This document shows, one piece after another, positions 25,740 to 34,818 of a stretch of 64,000 bases of DNA. Numbering within the stretch: the stretch's first letter is position 1; the number at the start of each line of letters is the position of its first letter. This stretch comes from Bog-756 sp963725395 (GTDB taxonomy: Bacteria > Actinomycetota > Acidimicrobiia > Acidimicrobiales > RAAP-2): NCBI GenBank assembly GCA_963725395.1, contig CAVRYH010000002.1:62001-126000 (forward strand), written 5' to 3'. The notes below the pieces were generated by a model. It saw only the letters and a program-made list of their open reading frames with translations. It searched no databases and was not told the origin of the DNA. Made by a program: the position numbers and the translations under genes.

Positions 25740-26192
25740 ATGAGCCATACCGTTTCACCTTCTCCGATGATCGAGTGCTTCGTGAGGAACGCCAAGGAGC
25801 AGTTCCCGGCCGATGAGCGGGACAAGCTGCAGCGCTTCGAGGGGGCCATCGCCGGGACCACGTCCAAGGCTGATGGCCATCGGGCCCGACGCTGCGCCGA
25901 ATGGGCCATGGAGTTGGCCGACGACAAGAGCCAGTCACACCCGAGGTGGAAACAGGTGAAAGAACTCCACAAGGAGTGGCGTGACGCCTGGTTCGGCCTG
26001 GCGATGGGGACGATCACTCCCCAGGGTGCGAAGGCCACTCCGCGGGAGGACACCCACATCCTGTGGGTGGAGGACGCCGTCGCCGTCGCCCAGAGAATCG
26101 GCGAGGAGGACGGATGGGACCATGCACCCTGGGAAGCCCTCCTCGAGGAGCTCATCACCATGGAAAGGACCCCCACCGGCGCGCCGGAGTGA
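25740..26192 (+). CDS. hypothetical soluble protein
   Basis: The 150-residue product (MSHTVSPSPMIECFVRN...) is predicted to be mostly helical and charged, rich in Trp, Arg and Glu (ARRCAEWAMELADDKSQSHP, WKQVKELHKEWRDAWFGLAM). No signal peptide, membrane segment or known motif is seen. No clear ribosome site precedes the ATG; a second ATG nine codons in (MIECFVRN) is also possible. It follows the candidate RNA by about 200 bases and is convergent with the SpoIIE-type phosphatase. I do not recognise the family. Confidence 0.55.
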   Translation: MSHTVSPSPMIECFVRNAKEQFPADERDKLQRFEGAIAGTTSKADGHRARRCAEWAMELADDKSQSHPRWKQVKELHKEWRDAWFGLAMGTITPQGAKATPREDTHILWVEDAVAVAQRIGEEDGWDHAPWEALLEELITMERTPTGAPE

Positions 26193-26253
26193 ACAAGGTC
26201 GGGCCGGCGCCCCCCGTCGGGCGTCCCGGGCCGCGGGGCGTTGCCGGTAGGCC

Positions 26254-26284
26254 CGGTGCCACCGAGCGGCCTCGGTTGGCACCG
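26254..26284. terminator. hairpin between convergent genes
   Basis: CGGTGCC/GGCACCG (7 bp) encloses ACCGAG/CTCGGT (6 bp) with one bulged T and a 4-base loop. It lies between the stops of the hypothetical gene and the phosphatase gene, without a U tract, and would suit an I-shaped terminator serving both directions. Confidence 0.5.
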
Positions 26285-26341
26285 TGACACCGCCGCATGG
26301 TCTGGGACCCCGAGTCCGGACTATCCCCGGCTCGGGGCCGG

Positions 26342-28537
26342 TCAGAGCCGGACGGGGGGAACGTCGGCGATCAGAAGGCAGACGTCGTCATCGTGGCCCT
26401 GGTGGAGCATCCGTTCGAGGATCATGTCACAAGCAGCACTTGTGCTCGCATTGTGGCGGGTCTGCTCGACGGTGAGCATCAGGTGGGCAAGCCCGATATC
26501 GATATCCGTGCCGCGGCGCTCGATGAGACCGTCCGTGAACAGGACCAACCGATCGTCCGGTCCGAGCGTGAACCGCTCCTCGGGGCGGGCCCGCCCCGAC
26601 AGGTGCTCGGCGTTGCCCACCGGAGGTCCGATCCTTCCCGGCATCTGCACGGAGGTCCCCTTCCCCGTTAACAGGATCGGGACAGGATGGCCGGCCGAGG
26701 ACCAGGTGACAGAGCCAGTTGCCGGGTCTATCTCCATGCAGATCACCGTGGCGAACGCGTCTGGCTCCTGGGTGGCGAGCAGTCCGCTCAGGCGCGTCAG
26801 CGACTCCGCCGGGCCGATCAGCTCGAAGAGGTGGGCGCGCAGGATGTTGCGCATCTGGGCCATGAGCGAAGCGGCCTGGATGCCATGGCCAGCTGCGTCC
26901 CCCACCACCAGCGCGACGGCGCCCGAGGAGAGCTCGAAGGCGTCGTACCAGTCACCGCCCACCTGGGTGCCTTCGCTCGCCGGCCGGTAGCCGGCCGCCA
27001 GGTCGAGACCCGGTGCTCGGGGCAGCGTCTTCGGGAGCGCTGCATCCTGGAGAGCCGCGGCGGTCTCCCGCAGGCTGTCGGCCTTGAGAGCATCGTCGAG
27101 ACTCAGCGACACCCGGTGTGCCACTTGCTCGAGGATCTCGATGTCCTGATCATCGAACCCGACAGAGCCAGCCTCGGAACCAGATCTGACCATCGTGAGG
27201 ACGGCCGCCACGCTGCCTTCCGAGTAGATCGGCATGATGTACCCGGGACCGTCACCCAACAGGACCAGGGTGCGTCCGTATGCGGCGCTGGCGGAGCTCT
27301 CATCCAGGTCGTCGATGATCTCCTCGGCCAGGCGACGTAGCTGCAGCGGTTGGCCGCTCTTGAATACGACGACTCCGGGCGACGGCCCATCGAACGGATG
27401 GGGATAGCTTCCGATGAGTCTCTTGGCCAGACCGTCCAGGTCCGGTGAGCGGTGGGCCGCAGCCACCCGCACCAGCTCCTCACCCACCGGAACGACGACG
27501 GTGCACCAGTCGCAGATATGGCTGGCCACCAGTCGGCCGAGTCGCTCGAAGATCTGGGACCGAGTTGTCACGCCCGTCAATGCCGCGTTGAGTTCGGTGA
27601 GGAAGACGAGCCGCGCATTGACGCGCCCTGCCTCGTCGAGTGCCAGCGTCTGCTGACCCTGTGCCTGTTGGTCCGTCCAGTCCGAGAAGTAGATGTTCAA
27701 GCCCTGCTCGTCGGGCCACAGGTGGACCTCGAACCATCCGTCCATGGGGGCGAGATGCTCGACGTAGGTCACGGGTCGACGAGATTCGAGCGCCTTCGAC
27801 CGGTGTTTCGGGAATTGGCCGTGTGCTGTCTCCGGGAAGATGTCCGTCAGATGGCGGCCGACCAGGGACCCACGTCCGAGTCTGAGGAGTCGCTGGGCTT
27901 CAGTGTTGACGTAGGTGATTCTCGAGTCGGGATCCAGTGAGATCAAGGCGTTCGGCATCGTCTCGAGCACCTGCCCCTGCCGCTCGGCCAGCGATTCCGA
28001 CTCCAACCCGAGTGAACGCTGCAGCGCCAGTCCCGAGAGCTGTGCGATCAGGTCGAGGCGCCGCAGCTGGGCAGCAGGGAAGCTTTGAGGGGTGGCCCAA
28101 CCAAATCCGATGGCCCCCAACGTCTCTCCGCTCGCCGTCTGCAGCGGAACCGACGCGCGGGCGTTCAGGCCGGCCTGTTCGATGTCGACTGCGGCAGTCG
28201 GATACCGGGCACGGATCTCGTCCGGCGAGCCCAGCAGGACGGGCAGACCGGTGCGGATGGCGTCGCACGCGGGGACATCGCTGTCCAGGTCGAAAGCGTC
28301 CCAGCGCGGAGTCGAGTGCTGGTCGGCGCCGCCGTTGTGGGCCACCTGCACGGTGGTCGAGCCTTCTGTCAGCAGTGCCATGTTGGAGAAGGTCCCTCCG
28401 GCGGCCGCGCCACCCACCTGGGCGAGGGCCTCTGCCACCTCGAGACGCGACTTGCAGTCCGAGAGAGCGGCCACCAACCGCCACAGCGCTTCCTCGGTAC
28501 TGGGAGCTTCGGCTTGGACTTCGCTGTCGGTTGTCAT
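26342..28537 (-). CDS. GAF-PAS-GAF-SpoIIE phosphatase (PP2C type)
   Basis: The 731-residue protein has a GAF domain (about 15-175), a PAS domain (about 190-290, MPNALISLDPDSRITYVNTE), a second GAF (about 310-470) and a C-terminal SpoIIE/RsbU phosphatase (about 480-731). The phosphatase motifs are intact: VGGDWYDAF, VVGDAAGHG, SSAGHPVPIL, LFTDGLIERR and HDDDVCLL, which carry the metal-binding Asp residues. Such proteins dephosphorylate anti-anti-sigma factors in response to signals sensed by GAF/PAS domains. No anti-sigma or STAS gene is adjacent, so the partner is elsewhere. Confidence 0.9.
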   Translation of the reverse strand: MTTDSEVQAEAPSTEEALWRLVAALSDCKSRLEVAEALAQVGGAAAGGTFSNMALLTEGSTTVQVAHNGGADQHSTPRWDAFDLDSDVPACDAIRTGLPVLLGSPDEIRARYPTAAVDIEQAGLNARASVPLQTASGETLGAIGFGWATPQSFPAAQLRRLDLIAQLSGLALQRSLGLESESLAERQGQVLETMPNALISLDPDSRITYVNTEAQRLLRLGRGSLVGRHLTDIFPETAHGQFPKHRSKALESRRPVTYVEHLAPMDGWFEVHLWPDEQGLNIYFSDWTDQQAQGQQTLALDEAGRVNARLVFLTELNAALTGVTTRSQIFERLGRLVASHICDWCTVVVPVGEELVRVAAAHRSPDLDGLAKRLIGSYPHPFDGPSPGVVVFKSGQPLQLRRLAEEIIDDLDESSASAAYGRTLVLLGDGPGYIMPIYSEGSVAAVLTMVRSGSEAGSVGFDDQDIEILEQVAHRVSLSLDDALKADSLRETAAALQDAALPKTLPRAPGLDLAAGYRPASEGTQVGGDWYDAFELSSGAVALVVGDAAGHGIQAASLMAQMRNILRAHLFELIGPAESLTRLSGLLATQEPDAFATVICMEIDPATGSVTWSSAGHPVPILLTGKGTSVQMPGRIGPPVGNAEHLSGRARPEERFTLGPDDRLVLFTDGLIERRGTDIDIGLAHLMLTVEQTRHNASTSAACDMILERMLHQGHDDDVCLLIADVPPVRL

Positions 28538-28668
28538 CGGGGCGATCTCGTGAGGTCAGGTTCCGTGGCCAGAATCTACCGTGTGGCACGCGGTGGTGGT
28601 TGGGCGCGGCCCGGCCCCGGCCCGCACACAGCTGGCGTTAATGATTAGCAACGCGTGGGAGAGGGAGT

Positions 28669-28756
28669 TGGCGGAGGGAGTGGGATTCGAACCCACGGAG
28701 GCTTGCACCTCACGGCTTTTCAAGAGCCGCGCATTTGTCCGCTCTGCCATCCCTCC
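28669..28756 (-). tRNA. tRNA-Ser (anticodon UGA)
   Basis: Read on the minus strand, the acceptor stem GGAGGGA pairs with TCCCTCC, followed by G and an encoded CCA. The anticodon stem CGGCT/AGCCG encloses the loop CTTGAAA, giving anticodon TGA, which reads UCA-type serine codons. A long variable arm (TGAGGTGCAAGCCTC region) and the GGTTCGAATCC T loop confirm a class II tRNA-Ser. It lies between the phosphatase gene and pheA. Confidence 0.97.
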
Positions 28757-28800
28757 GAGCGACAGCCAGGGTACTCGCCGGGTGGGCCGGCGGGCGAGGT

Positions 28801-29787
28801 TCAGCGGATTCCACCCGGCTCGATCTCCGTCGTGAGAGCGGTGAGCCATGTCGTCGCCTCGCGCATCGACGACGCGGCTTCCCGCCGGATGGCCGGACCA
28901 CCGGCCCCGGCCGCCGGGTAGGAACCGAGGAACTTGACGTCGGCCAGTTCGGCGTGGAGATCACGCAGGCAGTCGGCGATGACCGCGTCGGCGACATGGC
29001 CGTCGAAGTCGATGATGAAGCAGTAGTCGCCCAGCGCCTTTTTCGTCGGTCGGGACTCGAGCTTGCACAAGTTGATGTTGCGGGCGGCGAAATGACCGAG
29101 GATGGCGTACAGGCTTCCGGGGTGGTCTGCGCTCTGGAAGCAGGCGATGCTGGTGCGGTCGTGTCCGGTGGGAGCGGGGATGCCACGGCGTGCCAGCGCC
29201 ACGAAGCGGGTCTGGTTGTCGGGATGGTCCTCCACGTCCTCGACCAGGATCTCGAGTCCGTAGAGCTTGGCGGCCAGGCGGGGCGCGATCGCCGCAGTGG
29301 GCCGTGACGTCATCGCCGGGTCCCCCTCGCCCAGCAGCCTCGCCGCATCGGCGGTCGAGTTGGTGGCCAGGACCTCCGCCCCGGGAATCTGTCTGGTGAG
29401 GAAGTTCCTGCACTGCGCGGTGGCCATGGGGATGGAGGCAACCCGTTCGACCTCGGCGAGCTCGGTCCCCGGCGGGGCCATCAGGTGGAGGTGGATGTCG
29501 AGCACGACCTCCCGCTGGATGCGAAGGTCGAAGTCGAACACCAGACTGTCCACGATGTCTCGGACCGTGCCCTCGATGGCGTTCTCCAGCGGGACGAACC
29601 CGAGATCCTCGTGCCCGGTGCGCACCGAGTCCAGCACCTCGAAGAGCGAGCCGTACGGGGTGATCCTGGCCTCCGCGTACTCGGCCTGGCCGAGGAGGGC
29701 CTCCTCGGTGAATGTGCCCTCGGGCCCGAGGAACCCGATGCGTGGTGGCGCACCGGGTGCAGGCTCGGAGGATGCGTCTGGCGCCAT
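28801..29787 (-). CDS. pheA: prephenate dehydratase with C-terminal ACT domain
   Basis: The product converts prephenate to phenylpyruvate in phenylalanine synthesis. The 328-residue protein starts its catalytic domain with RIGFLGPEGTFTEEAL and has VPLENAIEGTVRDIVDSL and the essential DNQTRFVAL (Thr-Arg-Phe) motif. The C-terminal ACT domain (from about residue 215) contains HPGSLYAILGHFAARNINLC and KLESRPTK, the ESRP motif that binds phenylalanine for feedback inhibition. There is no chorismate mutase fusion. It is divergent from larB, with only 23 bases between the two start codons. Confidence 0.93.
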   Translation of the reverse strand: MAPDASSEPAPGAPPRIGFLGPEGTFTEEALLGQAEYAEARITPYGSLFEVLDSVRTGHEDLGFVPLENAIEGTVRDIVDSLVFDFDLRIQREVVLDIHLHLMAPPGTELAEVERVASIPMATAQCRNFLTRQIPGAEVLATNSTADAARLLGEGDPAMTSRPTAAIAPRLAAKLYGLEILVEDVEDHPDNQTRFVALARRGIPAPTGHDRTSIACFQSADHPGSLYAILGHFAARNINLCKLESRPTKKALGDYCFIIDFDGHVADAVIADCLRDLHAELADVKFLGSYPAAGAGGPAIRREAASSMREATTWLTALTTEIEPGGIR

Positions 29788-29810
29788 ACCCAGGCAGGAT
29801 AGTGAACATC

Positions 29811-30632
29811 ATGGATGAACCCCTACTGCTGCGCCTGCTCGCCGATGTCCGATCCGGGGCCCGCACGCCCGACGAGGCGGTGCACCTGCTCCGGCGTCTT
29901 CCCTTCGTCGACCTGGGCTTTGCCAAGGTCGACCATCACCGTGGGCTCCGACAGGGTCTCCCCGAGGCGGTGTACGGCCAGGGCAAGACACCCGAGCAGA
30001 GCACGGCGATCGTCGGTGAGCTTCTCGGGGGGATCGCCGGCCCCGGGGACGGCCGGAACCCAGCCGAGGAGGCATCCGGCCGTGCCCCGGTGATCCTGAC
30101 GCGGGCCGATCACACCCAGGTGACCTCGGTGCTTGAGCACCACCCCGGCGGGACCCGCACGGTGACCGGGACCGCGACCGGAGCCGACCAGGTGCGCGGC
30201 GAGCTTTCCACCGTGGTGTGGCGGCCGTTGCCGACGCGCCCGGTCCGGACACTGGTGATCACCGCCGGCACGTCCGACCTCCCGGTGGCCCGCGAATGCG
30301 AGGCCACGTTGTCGGCCCTCGGACTGAGGCCCAGGCTCCTGGCCGACTGCGGGGTGGCCGGGGTGCACCGCCTCCTGGCCTCGGCCGACGAGCTGGCCGA
30401 GGCCGACGCCATTGTCGTCGTGGCCGGCATGGAGGGCGCGCTCGCCAGTCTCGTGGGGGGCATCACCCCGGCGCCGGTGGTGGCCGTCCCGACGAGCACC
30501 GGCTACGGAGCGGCGCTGGAGGGCGTCACCGCGTTGCTGGCCATGCATGCCTCGTGCGCGGCGGGGATCACCGTCGTCGGGATCGACAACGGTTTCGGGG
30601 CGGCATGCGCGATCGCCCGGATTCTGGCGTGA
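29811..30632 (+). CDS. larB: LarB, pyridinium-3,5-biscarboxylate mononucleotide synthase
   Basis: LarB carboxylates and hydrolyses nicotinic acid adenine dinucleotide in the first step of nickel-pincer cofactor synthesis. The 273-residue product has the N-terminal PFVDLGFAKVDHHRGLRQGL and VYGQGKTPEQ segments and the PurE-like C-terminal part TLVITAGTSDLPVARECEAT, ADAIVVVAGMEGALASLVGG and AVPTSTGYGAALEGV. The ATG at 29811 gives the family N-terminus. It overlaps larC by 4 bases (GTGA), so the two are cotranslated. Confidence 0.92.
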   Translation: MDEPLLLRLLADVRSGARTPDEAVHLLRRLPFVDLGFAKVDHHRGLRQGLPEAVYGQGKTPEQSTAIVGELLGGIAGPGDGRNPAEEASGRAPVILTRADHTQVTSVLEHHPGGTRTVTGTATGADQVRGELSTVVWRPLPTRPVRTLVITAGTSDLPVARECEATLSALGLRPRLLADCGVAGVHRLLASADELAEADAIVVVAGMEGALASLVGGITPAPVVAVPTSTGYGAALEGVTALLAMHASCAAGITVVGIDNGFGAACAIARILA

Positions 30633-32014
30633 CGCCCGGGGCGGCCACGAGTGGGCCGACCACGTCAGCATCGCGTGTTCCGGGCCTGGCTACCGTCGCC
30701 TGGTTCCACTGCTTTGCCGGCATCGCCGGTGACATGGCCCTCGGGAGCCTGGTGGATGCCGGGGCGGACATCCCCGAGGTGGTGACCCTGCTGGAACGGC
30801 TGCCACTGTCGGGGTGGGGATTAGAGGTCGAACCGGTCCTGCGGGGCGGGATCGCCGCGTCACGTGCGGTGGTGACCGTGGACGACGATGTGGTGGTCCG
30901 CACCCACGCCCACATCGTCGGCCTCATCGAGGAGGCCCGGCTGCCAGACCGGGTGGCCCACCGGGCCCTGTCGACGTTCGCCGTCCTCGCCGAGGCGGAG
31001 GGGCGGCTGCACCGCCGGCCGACCGACCAGGTCCACTTCCACGAGGTGGGTGGCCACGACACGATCATCGACGTGGTCGGGACGGCGGCAGCGCTCGAGG
31101 TGCTCGCCATCGACGAGGTCCGGGCCAGCCCGGTGGCCACCGGGCTCGGCATGGTCAGGGCCGCCCACGGATTGCTGCCCAACCCGGCTCCGGCGGTCGT
31201 GGCGCTGCTCGAAGGGGTCCCCACCTGGGGTCGGAACGTGCCGGTGGAGCTGACGACACCGACCGGAGCGGCCCTGCTCGCCGCGCTCTCGTCGGGGTTC
31301 GGCCCCCTGCCACCGATGAGGATCACCGGGCAGGGTTTCGGGGCCGGCTCGCGGGACCTCGACGAACTGCCGAACTGCACCCAGGTGGTGACCGGACAGA
31401 GGGTCGACCGCCTGACCGGTCACGAAACCGGCGTGTTCGCCGACGCTGACGCGGACGCCGGGCAGCCCGTCGCGCACCTCGAGGCCAACGTGGATGACGC
31501 GACCGGCGAGCAACTGGCGCACGCCGTGGGGCTCCTGCTCGAAGCCGGCGCCCACGACGCCTGGCTGTCCCCGGTCGTGATGAAAAAGGGGCGACCCGGC
31601 ACGGTGGTGCACGTGCTGTGTGACCCGTCCCTGGCCGCTGTCGTCCGTGACGTGCTCCGGGATGCCACGGGGTCGCTCGGGGTCAGGATGTCGGCAGGGG
31701 AGCGCTGGCCGGCGGCCCGCACGGTTGAGTCGGTGTGGGTCGACGCCCAACTGGTCCGACTCAAGGTGAGCGCGGGACGGGTGAAGGCCGAATACGAAGA
31801 CGTCGCCCGAGCCTCCCGGCGATCCGGCCTGCCGCTGCGTGAGGTGGCCTCCCGCGCCGAGGCGATGTGGCGCGAGCAACGCTCGGGGCGACCGCCGACC
31901 GCCGTGGCCGATCCGCTTGCGTACCGGGGAGGGCCGTACGATCTTCATCCGCCGACGGTCCTCGTCTCCCCGTCGGACATCGACCCGGACACCGACGGCG
32001 ACGAACCCGCCTGA
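30629..32014 (+). CDS. larC: LarC, nickel-pincer cofactor nickel insertase
   Basis: LarC inserts nickel into the bisthiocarboxylate mononucleotide in a CTP-dependent step. The 461-residue protein begins after a short leader with VAWFHCFAGIAGDMALGSLV, contains VHFHEVGGHDTIIDVVGTAA, GLGMVRAAHGLLPNPAPAVV and ELTTPTGAALLAALSSGFGP, and ends with the LarC2-like part VAHLEANVDDATGEQLAHAV. It is one continuous frame, unlike the frameshift-made larC1/larC2 of Lactobacillus. The GTG start overlaps the larB stop. Confidence 0.92.
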   Translation: MTPGAATSGPTTSASRVPGLATVAWFHCFAGIAGDMALGSLVDAGADIPEVVTLLERLPLSGWGLEVEPVLRGGIAASRAVVTVDDDVVVRTHAHIVGLIEEARLPDRVAHRALSTFAVLAEAEGRLHRRPTDQVHFHEVGGHDTIIDVVGTAAALEVLAIDEVRASPVATGLGMVRAAHGLLPNPAPAVVALLEGVPTWGRNVPVELTTPTGAALLAALSSGFGPLPPMRITGQGFGAGSRDLDELPNCTQVVTGQRVDRLTGHETGVFADADADAGQPVAHLEANVDDATGEQLAHAVGLLLEAGAHDAWLSPVVMKKGRPGTVVHVLCDPSLAAVVRDVLRDATGSLGVRMSAGERWPAARTVESVWVDAQLVRLKVSAGRVKAEYEDVARASRRSGLPLREVASRAEAMWREQRSGRPPTAVADPLAYRGGPYDLHPPTVLVSPSDIDPDTDGDEPA

Positions 32015-32176
32015 GGCCCGGTCTGGCGATCACCCCCCGGTGGGATCGGCGGTTCTTCGGCCCGAGGACCGCCGCGGGTGGCACCCCCAGGCCGGGTGTG
32101 CCCGGCTACCGTCTGGGCTGCAAGGCTGATCGGTCTGGCCCCCCCTTCCGGCCGTCCGCTGACGAAAGGAACCCCC

Positions 32177-32701
32177 ATGCGCAGTACCCGAACGTGGTCG
32201 ATCGCCGTCGTGGCCGTCGCCGCCCTCGCTCTGGCCGGGTGTGGCGGGTCCTCGTCGAGCGCGTCCTCGACGACGACCGCGCCGGTGGCCACGATCCCGC
32301 TCGCCGACCGCTCGCCGGCCGGCAAGTCCGGTACCCAGCCGGCGATCGTCGTCCCCCCCGGTACGGCGCCGACCCAACTGGAGAGCGCCGACCTGATCGT
32401 TGGCACCGGCCGGAAAGCGGTGCCGGGGGACGTGGTCACCGTGCAGTACGTGCTGGCCACCTACTCCGCCGACAAGGAGGTCCAGTCGTCCTGGACCAGC
32501 CAACCCTTCACCTTCACGCTCGACGCCCAACCGGAACAGGTGATCCCGGGGTGGGACAAAGGTGTGGTGGGCATGCAGGTGGGTGGCCGGCGCGAGCTGA
32601 TCATCCCACCGAGCCTCGGGTACGGCGACCAGTCGCCCGGCGCCGGCGTGGCGGCCAACGACACCCTGGTCTTCATCATCGACCTTCTAAAGATCGCCTG
32701 A
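32177..32701 (+). CDS. FKBP-type peptidyl-prolyl isomerase lipoprotein
   Basis: The ATG follows GAAAGGA. The 174-residue product has a lipoprotein signal with lipobox LALAGC and a Ser/Thr-rich linker, followed by one FKBP domain: LIVGTGRKAVPGDVVTVQYV, VIPGWDKGVVGMQVGGRREL and IIPPSLGYGDQSPG. It should act as a lipid-anchored foldase on the outer face of the cytoplasmic membrane. It stands alone between larC and a convergent permease. Confidence 0.9.
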   Translation: MRSTRTWSIAVVAVAALALAGCGGSSSSASSTTTAPVATIPLADRSPAGKSGTQPAIVVPPGTAPTQLESADLIVGTGRKAVPGDVVTVQYVLATYSADKEVQSSWTSQPFTFTLDAQPEQVIPGWDKGVVGMQVGGRRELIIPPSLGYGDQSPGAGVAANDTLVFIIDLLKIA

Positions 32702-32755
32702 GCCTCGCGCGGGCGGGTCGCCCGGTCCCAGATGCCTCGACCGGCATCGGCTCGC

Positions 32756-33934
32756 TCAGAGCGATCCGGTGAGGGCCAGCATGCCCAGGGCGGCCGCCAT
32801 GGCCAGCGGCACCGAGACCACGCCGAGCACCACGGCACGGGTGACCGGCGGGGACGATCCGGCGGAGATCCCCGTCCGCCACCACAGGATCCAGGCCAGC
32901 GACCCGGTGGCGAACAGGTTGGGCCCGACATCGAGGCCCACCAGGAGGGCGTAGGGGTGGGGAGGCTGGCGCGCTGCCAGGAGGGCGGCGGCCGGCAGGT
33001 TGTTGAGCACCACCGACGATCCGGCGGCCACCACGGCGGTGCCGACGCCGTCCAGGTGTGAGAGCAGCGAGGCGGGGCCGGCCCACGCCCGCCCCAGCGT
33101 CCCGAGGGCCGTGGCGATGCCGAACAGGCCGATCAGGACGGGGACGCCCAATGCACCACGCACGTGGTCGACCCCCTCCCTCCCGGTCACCAGCCGGAAG
33201 GCCACGACAACAACTCCCACCCCCGCCACCGGCAGGGCCGGCGAACGGAGCACCACCACCAGGACGGTCACCACCGTCACGGCCAGGGCGCCCAGGCCCC
33301 AGTGCACAGTCGGCGCTGCATCGGGTACGGCGAGCCCGCCTCGGAGCGATCGCCGTTCACAGACACCGATGACCACTCCGGTGATCACGACCGAAGCGAG
33401 CCAGGGCAGTGCCATGTGGGTGAAGAACTGTCCGCCGGTGAGACCGAGGTGGCCGAGGACGATCAGGTTTGTCAGGTTGGAGCCGGGCAGGAGCAGGCTT
33501 GCGGCGTTGGACAGGAGCAAACAGCCGACGAGGAGTGCGGTCTCACGCTGGCCGCGGGACCTGGCGGCGTGCATCAGGACCGGGGTGAGGAAGATGACCG
33601 AGGTGTCCAGGTTGAGCAACGCGGTGACGACGGCGACCATGACAACCGCCCCGGCGAAGAGCACCTCGCCGTTCGGGGCCAGTGCGGCGAGGCGGTGGCC
33701 GGCCGCCTCGAACAGCCCGTCCCGATCGGCGACCGTCCCCACGAGGATGAGGCCCGTCACCAGGACGAATGGGGACCACACCTGGGAGGCGGCAGCCGTC
33801 GCGTCGCCACGATCGAGGCACAGGGCGGCCACGACGGCCGTCATCCCGACTCCGGCGAACCCCCACGGCACCGGACCGGCCGTCAGGCCCTCTAGTGCTC
33901 TCGTGCGGCCACCGGCCTGTTCGGAGGGTGGCAT
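32756..33934 (-). CDS. ArsB/NhaD-type ion-transporter superfamily permease
   Basis: The 392-residue membrane protein has about eleven hydrophobic helices. ATALLNLDTSVIFLTPVLMH and LLLSNAASLLLPGSNLTNLI are typical of the ArsB/CitM/SLC13-like (IT) superfamily, as is SSVVLNNLPAAALLAARQPP in the second half, giving the expected internal pseudo-repeat. Substrates in this group include arsenite, Na+/H+ and dicarboxylates. No arsR or arsenate reductase is adjacent, so arsenite export is not assigned. The start lacks a clear ribosome site. Confidence 0.78.
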   Translation of the reverse strand: MPPSEQAGGRTRALEGLTAGPVPWGFAGVGMTAVVAALCLDRGDATAAASQVWSPFVLVTGLILVGTVADRDGLFEAAGHRLAALAPNGEVLFAGAVVMVAVVTALLNLDTSVIFLTPVLMHAARSRGQRETALLVGCLLLSNAASLLLPGSNLTNLIVLGHLGLTGGQFFTHMALPWLASVVITGVVIGVCERRSLRGGLAVPDAAPTVHWGLGALAVTVVTVLVVVLRSPALPVAGVGVVVVAFRLVTGREGVDHVRGALGVPVLIGLFGIATALGTLGRAWAGPASLLSHLDGVGTAVVAAGSSVVLNNLPAAALLAARQPPHPYALLVGLDVGPNLFATGSLAWILWWRTGISAGSSPPVTRAVVLGVVSVPLAMAAALGMLALTGSL

Positions 33935-34014
33935 AGGAGAACATGATGCCCGATCGGCCACGGCCAATCGTGCCCCCGGGGTCCAGGGCCATCTGCCGGC
34001 GAGGGATGGCCCTC

Positions 34015-34707
34015 TCAGCCGTCGAGGCCGACGAAGGAACCCATCGAGGCGAGCGTCTCGTCGAAGAACGCCGGTGCGCTGCGCACGCTTTGCCGGTAAT
34101 GGCCGAAGAGCTCGAAGTTGATGAACCCGAACAATTGCGTCCAAACCATGATGCTCCTGGCGAGGACGTCGGCGGGGACATCGGGCATCACCTCGCGAAG
34201 GTTCCCGACCTCGAGGAGCCGGTCCACCCGGGCGTCGTCCCGTCGGTCCAGCGGGAGGGATGCGGCGGCGCAGGCGTCGTTGACGATCCTGGCGACGACG
34301 GTGGTGACGCGGGTGGCCGCGGCAACCGTCGCTTCGGGCGCGTGATAACCGGGAATCGGTGAGCCGAAGATCAGGGCGTACTCGTGGGGATGGGCGACGG
34401 CCCACCTCCGCACGGCCCTGCCGGCCGCGAACCAGCGATCGCGGACCGCCGAACGGGGGACGCGGCCCTCGGCCCGCTCGGTAGCCGCGCCGAGCTCACC
34501 GTAGGCATCGAGGATGAGCTCGGTCAGGAGCTCGTCGCGGCTGGCGAAATAACGGTAGAGGGCCGAAGAGGTCTGACCCATCTCGCGGGCGACCTCGCGG
34601 AGGGACAGCCCGGCCGCCCCCCGCTCAGCCAGCAGGCGGCGCGCGGTGGCCTTGATCGCGGCGATCTGGTTGGCGCGGGCGATCGCCCGTGGTGAGGACT
34701 GGTCCAT
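34015..34707 (-). CDS. TetR-family regulator with WHG-type C-terminal domain
   Basis: The ATG at 34707 gives a 230-residue protein. The N-terminal HTH reads ATARRLLAERGAAGLSLREV and EMGQTSSALYRYFASRDELL. The C-terminal ligand domain contains WAVAHPHEYALIFGSPIPGY, typical of the WHG group. It is divergent from an epimerase-like gene, and two near-identical inverted repeats at 34737-34751 and 34786-34800 lie between them, so it most likely represses both itself and that gene. Confidence 0.9.
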   Translation of the reverse strand: MDQSSPRAIARANQIAAIKATARRLLAERGAAGLSLREVAREMGQTSSALYRYFASRDELLTELILDAYGELGAATERAEGRVPRSAVRDRWFAAGRAVRRWAVAHPHEYALIFGSPIPGYHAPEATVAAATRVTTVVARIVNDACAAASLPLDRRDDARVDRLLEVGNLREVMPDVPADVLARSIMVWTQLFGFINFELFGHYRQSVRSAPAFFDETLASMGSFVGLDG

Positions 34708-34736
34708 CGCCCCAGTATCGCACTTCTCCGGGTTCA

Positions 34737-34751
34737 GAGAGCACTGCTCTT
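34737..34751. promoter_or_regulatory. TetR operator copy 1
   Basis: GAGAGC-act-GCTCTT, an inverted repeat with 5 perfect arm bases (AGAGC/GCTCT) around a 3-base spacer, 30 bases before the TetR start. It matches the second copy in both arms and spacing. Confidence 0.6.
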
Positions 34752-34785
34752 GCTTTTTCGGGACCGATGGGTCATGCTCATAAGA

Positions 34786-34800
34786 GAGAGCGGTGCTCTC
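34786..34800. promoter_or_regulatory. TetR operator copy 2
   Basis: GAGAGC-ggt-GCTCTC, a perfect 6-bp inverted repeat with a 3-base spacer, 18 bases before the epimerase start. The centres of the two copies are 49 bases apart, placing them on nearly the same face of the helix. Confidence 0.65.
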
Positions 34801-34818
34801 GCAAATCAAGGAGGCGAC

